Shown here: piece after piece, positions 1 through 4,374 of the stretch
How positions within the stretch are numbered: position 1 is the stretch's first letter
Layout of the letters: every line of letters starts with the position of its first letter
Assembly (NCBI GenBank): GCA_946221975.1
Contig: CAMIGT010000123.1
Span: forward strand, 1 to 5,524
Direction: 5' to 3'
Source of the DNA: an uncultured Blastococcus sp.
Lineage (GTDB): Bacteria > Actinomycetota > Actinomycetes > Mycobacteriales > Antricoccaceae
Length of the DNA: 5,524 nucleotides
Made by a program: the position numbers and the translations under genes
The notes under the pieces: model-generated
What the model saw: the letters and a program-made list of their open reading frames with translations, nothing else
Told to the model about the DNA's origin: nothing
Databases searched by the model: none

Positions 1-96
1 GCCGATCCGAGCGTTAATTCCGCCGATCCGAGCGTTAATTCCGCCGATCCGAGCGTTATTTCCGTCGATCCGAGCGTTAATTGCGTCGATCCGAGC
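1..96. repeat. 21-bp tandem repeat array (four full units plus one partial)
   Basis: Units run 1-21, 22-42, 43-63, 64-84 and 85-96 (partial), and share the core CGATCCGAGCGTTAATT. Units 1 and 2 are identical. Unit 3 changes AAT to ATT, unit 4 changes the second base to T and the penultimate base to G, and unit 5 keeps the T and diverges after GAGC. The AT-rich TTAATT patch recurs every 21 bp, two turns of B-DNA, so it always faces the same side of the helix. The array starts at the window edge and may extend further left. The period divides by three, so it can also be read as a heptapeptide repeat. I cannot assign it to a known repeat family. Confidence 0.95.
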
Positions 97-111
97 AAAA
101 ACTCCTTGTAG
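1..111 (+). CDS. Possible 3' end of an upstream gene with a heptapeptide-repeat tail (partial)
   Basis: Frame 1 is open from the left edge to a TAG at 109-111. It reads as ADPSVNS twice, then ADPSVIS, VDPSVNC and VDPSKNSL. If translated this would be a low-complexity C-terminal tail of a protein whose body lies outside the window. In favour: the frame stays open through every variant unit and ends just before the next gene's operator. Against: nearly all differences between units fall at second codon positions and change the amino acid, which is not what selection on a protein repeat usually leaves, and reverse-strand frames are open too. The stop would also lie inside the -35 element of the next promoter. 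I do not recognise the peptide, and a non-coding array remains at least as likely. Confidence 0.3.
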   Translation, partial: ADPSVNSADPSVNSADPSVISVDPSVNCVDPSKNSL

Positions 112-136
112 TTGACGCAACGTCAACCGGCAGCAT
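106..136 (+). promoter_or_regulatory. TipA/MerR-type promoter with 19-bp spacer
   Basis: A -35-like TTGTAG (106-111) and a -10-like CAGCAT (131-136) are separated by exactly 19 bp, the over-long spacer typical of promoters activated by MerR-family proteins through DNA distortion. From memory, the Streptomyces tipA promoter has a very similar layout, with a TTGCAC-like -35, a 19-bp spacer and a CAGCGT-like -10. A perfect palindrome occupies most of the spacer. The start point would lie near 143, giving a leader of about 20 nt that contains the ribosome binding site. Autoregulation of the downstream regulator gene is the natural inference. Confidence 0.75.
111..127. promoter_or_regulatory. Operator palindrome GTTGACG-CAA-CGTCAAC
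   Basis: A perfect inverted repeat with two 7-bp arms around a 3-bp centre, lying between the -35 and -10 of the regulator's promoter. The 7-3-7 geometry and position match the TipA operator as I remember it (CCTCACG-TCA-CGTGAGG). The likely binder is the MerR-family protein encoded just downstream, acting on its own gene. Confidence 0.8.
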
Positions 137-163
137 GGTGCTCGAACGAGGAGGTACGGGTCG

Positions 164-892
164 ATGCAATGGTCGATTCAGCAGCTGGCCAAGGCCGCCG
201 GAACGACCAGCCGCACGCTTCGCCACTATGGCGAGCTCGGGCTGCTCACTCCGGTGGACACCACGTCAGGCGGCATGCGGATGTACGACGAACAGGCCTT
301 GCCGCGGCTGCTGCGGATCCTGATGCTGCGCCAGCACGGCGTCGGACTCAGCCGGATCGCGCAGATCCTGGCCGAGCACACCAGCGATGCCGAGGCCCTG
401 CGCGGTCATCTGCACGACCTGCACGCGCAACACGCGCACCTGAGTGCCCAGATCTCCTCGCTCGAACGCACCATCACCACGATCGAGGAAGGAAAACCGC
501 TCATGGCAGAGGAAGTATTCAAGGACTTCGACCACACGCAGTACCGCGAGGAGGTCGAGCAGCGCTGGGGCAAGCAGGCGTACGCCGACGGCGACCGCTG
601 GTGGCGCTCACTCAGCGACGAGCAGAAAAAGCAGTTCCAGCAGACGCAGCGCGACATCGCTCGCGACTTCGCGGCGCAGGCCGACGCGGGAGCAGCGCCG
701 GAGAGCGACTCGACCCAGGACGTCGTACGCCGCCACGTCGAGTGGCTGTCCGCGACGACCACTCCGACGCGCGAGTACCTGATCGGGCTTGGCGAGATGT
801 ACGTCGCCGATCCACGGTTCGGTGCCAACTACCACGGCCACGCGGAGTTTGTCCGCGATGCGATGAAGGTCTACGCCGAGCGCAATCTGTAA
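164..892 (+). CDS. MerR-family transcriptional regulator, TipA type (HTH plus TipAS ligand-binding domain)
   Basis: The 242-residue product has the MerR architecture. A winged helix-turn-helix lies at about residues 1-70 (TSRTLRHYGELGLL with the R20-H21-Y22 signature, then GMRMYDE), a dimerising coiled coil at about 75-108 (HLHDLHAQHAHLSAQISSLE), and a TipAS-type all-helical domain at about 117-242, containing YREEVEQRWG, WWRSLSDEQ and a C-terminal YVADPRFGANYHGHAEFVRDAM. In TipA the C-terminal domain captures thiopeptide antibiotics and other hydrophobic drugs, which switches the protein to activate the promoter. Length is close to TipAL (about 253 residues as I recall). The start is set by GAGGAGGT at 148-155, 8 nt before ATG. 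The protein contains no cysteine at all, so covalent capture of thiopeptides through cysteine, described for TipA, is not possible. Its own promoter carries the matching palindrome, and an SDR and a phosphatase gene follow on the same strand. Confidence 0.95.
   Translation: MQWSIQQLAKAAGTTSRTLRHYGELGLLTPVDTTSGGMRMYDEQALPRLLRILMLRQHGVGLSRIAQILAEHTSDAEALRGHLHDLHAQHAHLSAQISSLERTITTIEEGKPLMAEEVFKDFDHTQYREEVEQRWGKQAYADGDRWWRSLSDEQKKQFQQTQRDIARDFAAQADAGAAPESDSTQDVVRRHVEWLSATTTPTREYLIGLGEMYVADPRFGANYHGHAEFVRDAMKVYAERNL
485..505 (+). promoter_or_regulatory. Candidate internal ribosome binding site and ATG for a TipAS-like short product
   Basis: Inside the regulator gene a purine-rich GAGGAAGGA (485-493) sits 9 nt before an in-frame ATG at 503-505, which is codon 114. 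Translation from here would give a 129-residue protein consisting of just the ligand-binding domain. In Streptomyces tipA an internal start at the same point in the domain layout produces the abundant TipAS protein. The sequence shows the site. Its use is an inference from that precedent. Confidence 0.55.
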
Positions 893-919
893 CCGCAGCC
901 GCCGATCGGCGAGGACCGA

Positions 920-925
920 TAGCCT
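920..925 (+). promoter_or_regulatory. Candidate -10 element (TAGCCT) ahead of the SDR gene
   Basis: TAGCCT fits the actinobacterial TANNNT -10 pattern, and a start near 932 would leave a leader of about 24 nt holding the ribosome binding site at 944-951. No convincing -35 is visible about 17 bp upstream. The gap to the regulator gene is only 63 bp, so read-through from the upstream promoter is equally possible. A perfect 12-bp palindrome CGCCGATCGGCG at 900-911 lies just upstream, with no T-run, so it does not look like a terminator. Confidence 0.35.
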
Positions 926-955
926 GGACTACGCACTCAATCCGAGGAGGAGTCC

Positions 956-1615
956 ATGGCGAAGGTCCTGCTGATCGGCGGCCACGGCAAGGTCGCGTTG
1001 CTGACGGCACCGTTGCTGGTCGAGGCTGGCGACGAGGTTACGTCGTTGATCCGAAATCCCGACCAGACAAGCGATGTCGCCGAAACTGGGGCGCGTCCGG
1101 AAGTGGCCGATGTCGAGTCCATGCCGACCGACGAGCTCGCAGAGCTGATGAGCGGGTACGACGCCATCATCTGGTCGGCCGGTGCCGGAGGTGGCAACCC
1201 GCAACGCACGTACGCCGTCGATCGCGATGCGGCGATCCGCTCGATGGATGCCGCGTCACGGGCCAGCGTACGCCGCTATGTGATGGTCTCCTACTTCGGC
1301 GCCGGGCCCGAACACGGCGTGAGCGAGGATGACTCGTTCTACCCGTACGCCGACGCGAAGGCGGCGGCCGATGCGTACCTGAAGGCGTCCGACCTTGACT
1401 GGACGATCGTCGCGCCGAGTCGCCTCACGCTGGACGACCTCAGCGGGAAGATCGCGGTGAAGGGTCGCGACGACGATGCCGAGCAGGGGGCGGCGACGTC
1501 GCGAGCCAACGTCGCCCAGGTGATTGCCGCCGTACTCGCCGATGACTCCACCAAGGGGCAGATGATCGAGTTCGTGGACGGCGAAACTCCAATAGCAGAG
1601 GCGATCCGTGGCTGA
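956..1615 (+). CDS. NAD(P)-binding atypical SDR-family oxidoreductase (NAD(P)H-binding domain)
   Basis: The 219-residue product is a compact Rossmann-fold protein of the atypical (extended-like) short-chain dehydrogenase group, related to YwnB/YhfK-type NAD(P)H-binding proteins. The glycine-rich loop is at residues 7-14 (IGGHGKVA, with Ala in place of the last Gly), followed by LIRNP at 31-35, whose Arg33 suggests NADP preference. VADVE follows at 50-54 and WSAGAGGG at 73-80, then the strand VMVSYFGAG at 109-117. Y131-ADA-K135 fits the catalytic YxxxK, with Ser112 a possible partner, and DWTIVAPSRLT at 148-158 is typical of this group. The substrate cannot be told from the sequence. AGGAGG at 945-950 is 5 nt before the ATG. 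The 3' end overlaps the phosphatase gene by 8 bp. The TipA-like gene upstream may control it, directly or as part of the same transcript. Confidence 0.9.
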   Translation: MAKVLLIGGHGKVALLTAPLLVEAGDEVTSLIRNPDQTSDVAETGARPEVADVESMPTDELAELMSGYDAIIWSAGAGGGNPQRTYAVDRDAAIRSMDAASRASVRRYVMVSYFGAGPEHGVSEDDSFYPYADAKAAADAYLKASDLDWTIVAPSRLTLDDLSGKIAVKGRDDDAEQGAATSRANVAQVIAAVLADDSTKGQMIEFVDGETPIAEAIRG

Positions 1616-2105
1616 GTCACCTCAACCGGTCAAGGTCGTTTTCGTCTGTCGGGGCAACATCTGCCGGTCACCGATGGCCGAGCGCATCGCCGTAGAGTGG
1701 GCGCGGCGAGAGGGCGTCGACGGGGTGGAGTTCTCCAGTGCCGCGACGAGCACCGAAGAGCTCGGCAACCCGATCGACCCGCGGGCGGCGCGCGAGCTGA
1801 CCGACCACGGGTACGACGCAGCTGACCACAGCGCGCACCAGATCGACGCCGCTGAAATCGAGGACGCCGACCTCGTGGTGGCGATGGAGGACATCCACAT
1901 CGCCAAAATGCGGCGGATGTCCGACCGCGACGACGTCGCGCTGTTGTCGGATTTCGATCCCGACGCCGAACCGGGCGAGGGTGTGCCCGATCCCTGGTAC
2001 GGCGGCCCTGAAGGCTTCACGACGACGCGCGAGATGATCGAGCGCGCGATGCCGGGCGTACTAGACCGCGTGCGCGAGCTTCAGGGTGCTACGCGACGAA
2101 CGTGA
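1608..2105 (+). CDS. Low-molecular-weight protein tyrosine phosphatase
   Basis: The 165-residue protein hydrolyses phosphotyrosine through a cysteinyl-phosphate intermediate and is probably cytosolic (no signal peptide or membrane segment). The phosphate-binding loop CRGNICRS starts at the nucleophile Cys14 and ends with Arg20-Ser21 (CX5R), with the second conserved Cys at 19. The general acid is Asp128 in PDPWYGG. The substrate-specificity loop reads TSTEELGNPIDPRA (47-60) rather than the WHVG-type loop of mycobacterial PtpA, a variant I recall from Firmicutes and Bacteroidetes enzymes. The start is GTG at 1608, preceded by AGAGG (1597-1601) with 6-nt spacing. It overlaps the SDR stop by 8 bp, which implies translational coupling. 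The P-loop and DPWY motif point to a phosphatase rather than an arsenate reductase. Its 3' end overlaps the opposing Gre-like gene. Confidence 0.93.
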   Translation: MAESPQPVKVVFVCRGNICRSPMAERIAVEWARREGVDGVEFSSAATSTEELGNPIDPRAARELTDHGYDAADHSAHQIDAAEIEDADLVVAMEDIHIAKMRRMSDRDDVALLSDFDPDAEPGEGVPDPWYGGPEGFTTTREMIERAMPGVLDRVRELQGATRRT

Positions 2106-2553
2106 GCTTCTGCTTGCGGTCGTTGACGGTGAACTCTTCGCCGGCCCGTTTGCCCGAGATTGCCTGATATAGCGGGGAATCTTCGGAGATGCCCTCATAG
2201 CTGACGCCATCTGCCTCGAACGGGCTGGCCACCACGCCGACGACGTACCGCTGGCCGTCGATCTCCACGATGCTGCCGACGCCGACCGTGTCGCGGACGG
2301 TGAAGTCGATGCCCTCGATCTGGGTGACGCGCTCGGTCTGGCGGCTCGCGGAGTCCTCGAACAGGCCCGCGAGGTCGCCTGCCTCATCGGCATGCGAGAT
2401 GTCATCGACCGAGGTGGAGGAGTCCTCGACAACCTCGGCGGCCGCATGCTCACCCTCGACGCTCTCGACCGAGGCCTGCAGCTCAGCGCGGGCGTCGGCA
2501 AGCAGGGCGTCCCGGACGCGGTTCTTCTGCTGCTGGTCCATCGTCGTGCTCAC
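2089..2553 (-). CDS. Gre-family (GreA/GreB-like) transcription elongation factor homologue
   Basis: The 154-residue product ends with a clear Gre C-terminal, FKBP-like domain (about residues 75-154). VGVGSIVEIDGQRY matches the GreA 'VGSTV' strand, and GISEDSPLYQAISGK followed by AGEEF matches the 'ISxxSPIARALIGKxxGD' segment. This domain docks at the RNA polymerase secondary channel. The N-terminal part is helical and acidic but does not match the GreA coiled coil closely. It contains DDISHADEAGDLAGLFED (50-67), which may supply an acidic tip. Mycobacteria carry a comparable Gre homologue (Rv3788, as I recall) reported to inhibit rather than stimulate RNA polymerase, so a regulator role is as likely as transcript cleavage. 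I chose GTG at 2553 because AAGGAG (2564-2559 on the minus strand) is 5 nt upstream. The in-frame ATG four codons later is too far from it. The gene is divergent from the HicA/eRF1-like gene. Confidence 0.82.
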   Translation of the reverse strand: MSTTMDQQQKNRVRDALLADARAELQASVESVEGEHAAAEVVEDSSTSVDDISHADEAGDLAGLFEDSASRQTERVTQIEGIDFTVRDTVGVGSIVEIDGQRYVVGVVASPFEADGVSYEGISEDSPLYQAISGKRAGEEFTVNDRKQKLTFVA

Positions 2554-2593
2554 TATGGCTCCTTCGTCGGAATCGGCGATCTGCCGACTAGGA

Positions 2594-2599
2594 AGGCTA
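2594..2599 (-). promoter_or_regulatory. Candidate -10 element for the Gre-like gene
   Basis: On the minus strand the hexamer reads TAGCCT, the TANNNT type. A start near 2587 would give a leader of about 34 nt with the AAGGAG ribosome binding site inside it. A 5-bp inverted repeat TCGGC-N5-GCCGA (2573-2587) would form the very 5' end of that leader. No good -35 is visible at normal spacing. Confidence 0.4.
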
Positions 2600-2660
2600 C
2601 CCGCCCGACGTGTCGAGCGGTGTCCTTCCGTCGTACGCCGGGACGATGTTGGATAGGGGC

Positions 2661-3314
2661 ATGGACTCACACGACCGCAAGATCTACGACAAGCTCTTTG
2701 CTCACCCGATCGCCACCGACATGGAGTGGAAGGACTTCACGCACATCTTCGAGGTCATCGCGACCGATGTCGAAAACGAGTCCGGTGACCGGTTGTCGGT
2801 GTCGATGAACGGCCACCGCGAGGTCTTCCGTCGTCCGCACGACGGACGGGTCAGCGCTGAGGACATCGAAAACGCCCGCCGGCTCATCAACGCCAAGCCC
2901 GCCGACGACCCGCGCCAGGCGCAGCTGCTGGTCGTCGCGCTCGATGCGGAGCATGCCAAGGTGCTCGACCTCGTCGGACGCGCGCCGGAGGTCGACAAGC
3001 GCGTCACCGACGACGACCCGTGGGCTCGCCGGCTGCGCACGGTGCAGAAGAAGACCGGCAAAGACCTCGAGCACGACCTCGACGAGTACTTCGGTCACGT
3101 GTACGACGCCCTCGCGGCCGAACCGCAGACCCTGCGGATCGTCGTACTCGGCCATGGCAAGGGCAAGTCCAACGTCGCCGAGCGGTTCGTCGAGTGGCTC
3201 GACAAGAAGCACTCGCAGTTTGCCCAGCGTATTGCCGGGATCGGCGACGTCGACCTGAGCGCGGCAAACGACTCCGAGCTCGCGACCGCCGCCGTCAAGG
3301 TCGCCCGGGGCTGA
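2661..3314 (+). CDS. HicA-like domain fused to an eRF1-domain-3-like ('translational machinery'-type) domain; function unknown
   Basis: The 217-residue product has two parts. Residues about 8-60 (IYDKLFAHPIATDMEWKDF, then SVSMNGHREVFRRPH) resemble the small HicA-like double-stranded-RNA-binding fold, but the catalytic His expected after the Gly in true HicA toxins is replaced (SGDRLSV, 41-47). Residues about 88-215 resemble the eRF1/Pelota domain-3-like proteins annotated in other bacteria as 'translational machinery protein': LLVVALDAEHAKVLDL, then RIVVLGHGKGKSNVAERFVEWL (159-180) and AQRIAGIGDVDLSAANDSELATAA. I recall similar two-part conserved hypotheticals in actinomycetes but cannot confirm this. 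An RNA- or ribosome-related role is an inference. I start at ATG 2661. A second in-frame ATG at 2646 and GTG at 2610 have no better ribosome binding site. TTGGAT 6 bp before ATG 2661 would suit a leaderless transcript. The 3' end overlaps the aldo/keto reductase gene by 20 bp. Confidence 0.8.
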   Translation: MDSHDRKIYDKLFAHPIATDMEWKDFTHIFEVIATDVENESGDRLSVSMNGHREVFRRPHDGRVSAEDIENARRLINAKPADDPRQAQLLVVALDAEHAKVLDLVGRAPEVDKRVTDDDPWARRLRTVQKKTGKDLEHDLDEYFGHVYDALAAEPQTLRIVVLGHGKGKSNVAERFVEWLDKKHSQFAQRIAGIGDVDLSAANDSELATAAVKVARG

Positions 3315-4296
3315 CGCGCGTCACGTCGGGCGCGGCGAATGATCGCCGATCGCCAGCAAACCCATCGCTCACCGATCGGTCAATGCGCCGTACCTCGTCG
3401 TCGGTGAGCGAGATCGCCGCGGCAGCGGCGTTCTCGGCGAGCCGGTCGCGGATCCGAGTCCCAGGGATCGGTACGACGTCCGGCCCCTGCGCCAGCAACC
3501 AGGCTAAGGCGAGCTGGGCGGGACGCACCCCGCGCTCAGCGGCGATCTCGGAGAGTACGCCGACCTGCCGCTGGTTGCGCAGCAAGACGTCTGCGGCAAA
3601 TCGCGGGTCAGCGCTGCGGAACTCGCTCTCCGCGATCTGGGCGTGATTCAAACTCCCGCTGAGCAGCCCGCGCCCGAGCGGGCTGTAGGGCACGACTCCG
3701 ACGCCGAGCTCGCGCGCGGACGGGAGGACATCACGCTCCGGGTTGCGCCACATCAGCGACCACTCGGTCTGCAGCGCCGCGATCGGATGCGCCGAGTACG
3801 CCGATTCCAGCTGCTGAGCTGTCACCTCCGAAACACCGAGGTGGCGTATTTTTCCTTGCTGCACAAGCGATCCCATCGCCCCGATGCTGTCTTCAATTGG
3901 CACCGACGGGTCGACGCGGTGCAGGTAGTAGAGGTCGATGTGGTCGACGCCGAGTCGGTGCAGCGACGCATCGAGGTAACCGGCGATGCGGTCTGGGTGC
4001 GCGTCGAGGTGTACGCCGTCCGCTCCGCGCACGATGCCCACCTTCGTCGCAATCTGCACCGCGTCGCGCTCGCCGACAGGCATCGAGCGCAGCGCCGTGC
4101 CAATCAGCGTCTCGTTATGGCCGTTGCCGTAGCTCTGGGCGGTATCCAGCAGCGTGACGCCGAGCGCGACCGCTTCGTGGATGAGCCGGACCGACTCACC
4201 GTCGTCGGCGGCGCCGTACCCCTGCGACAAGCCCATGCAGCCGAGGCCGATCGCCGATACTTCGATTCCCGGGGTGCCAAGCATTCTGCGTTCCAT
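3295..4296 (-). CDS. Aldo/keto reductase
   Basis: The 333-residue product is a full-length single-domain (beta/alpha)8 barrel that reduces aldehydes or ketones with NADPH. The catalytic tetrad is complete: Asp51 and Tyr56 (LLDTAQSYGNGHNE), Lys85 (IATKVG) and His126 (DLYYLHRVDP). GLGCMGLS at 17-24 and VPYSPLGRGLLSG at 202-214 are family motifs. VPIPGTRIRDRLAENA (275-290) is the phosphate-binding segment, whose Arg281, Arg285 and Asn289 fit NADPH. It belongs with the YakC/PLP-reductase-like (AKR13-type) group, and its substrate is unknown. The start at 4296 follows the family's usual N-terminus (short run, then LGTPGIEVS). Its ribosome binding site is weak (AGGG, 7 nt upstream). It is divergent from a lysR gene across 78 bp, which suggests regulation by that protein. 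Confidence 0.95.
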   Translation of the reverse strand: MERRMLGTPGIEVSAIGLGCMGLSQGYGAADDGESVRLIHEAVALGVTLLDTAQSYGNGHNETLIGTALRSMPVGERDAVQIATKVGIVRGADGVHLDAHPDRIAGYLDASLHRLGVDHIDLYYLHRVDPSVPIEDSIGAMGSLVQQGKIRHLGVSEVTAQQLESAYSAHPIAALQTEWSLMWRNPERDVLPSARELGVGVVPYSPLGRGLLSGSLNHAQIAESEFRSADPRFAADVLLRNQRQVGVLSEIAAERGVRPAQLALAWLLAQGPDVVPIPGTRIRDRLAENAAAAAISLTDDEVRRIDRSVSDGFAGDRRSFAAPDVTRVSPGRP

Positions 4297-4374
4297 GTGT
4301 CAACCCTGACCGACCGAGGCTGATAAGTCCAAGACAGGTTTGCGTGGTTTGTCATAAGAGATCACTATGGATTC
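4297..4374. promoter_or_regulatory. Divergent promoter/operator region between aldo/keto reductase and lysR
   Basis: This 78-bp region is locally poorer in G+C than its surroundings and must hold both promoters. Two copies of ATAAG in the same orientation (4323-4327 and 4354-4358) are 31 bp apart, about three helical turns. GACA (4333-4336) and TGTC (4351-adjacent) face each other between them. On the plus strand TTGCGT (4340-4345), a 17-bp spacer and CACTAT (4363-4368) could be a promoter, and its start would fall at or next to the lysR ATG, giving a leaderless message. I could not find a textbook T-N11-A LysR box with long arms, so the exact operator is open. Confidence 0.5.

Noticed and set aside
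1..96. CRISPR array
   Set aside because: The units are contiguous 21-mers with no unique spacers between them, and there are no cas genes.
900..911. Intrinsic terminator after the regulator gene
   Set aside because: The perfect palindrome CGCCGATCGGCG has no loop allowance and no following T-run, so it is too short to act as a terminator.
112..1332. A 406-codon open frame on the plus strand across the regulator and SDR genes
   Set aside because: It is out of frame with two clear family members, is extremely Arg-rich, shows no domain, and starts inside the promoter. It is a by-product of high GC content.
1641..1670. Arsenate reductase (ArsC) for the CX5R protein
   Set aside because: The CRGNICRS loop with DPWYGG general-acid motif is that of tyrosine phosphatases, and there are no ars genes nearby.
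2554..2670. N-terminal extension of the Gre-like protein to a start at 2670
   Set aside because: The extension (RRTTEGHRSTRR and following) is non-conserved in character and would overlap the divergent gene. The GTG at 2553 has an ideal AAGGAG 5 nt upstream.
2661..2840. HicAB toxin-antitoxin system
   Set aside because: The HicA-like segment lacks the catalytic His, is fused to a larger domain, and has no adjacent hicB.
3150..3173. Walker A (P-loop) in GHGKGKS of the eRF1-like protein
   Set aside because: Spacing is GxxxGKS, one residue short of GxxxxGK[ST], and no Walker B or NTPase fold is evident. The glycine/lysine loop fits the eRF1-domain-3-like family instead.
3643..4323. A 226-codon plus-strand open frame opposite the aldo/keto reductase
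   Set aside because: It is antisense to a gene with a complete catalytic tetrad, its composition is the mirror of that gene, and it has no recognisable motif.
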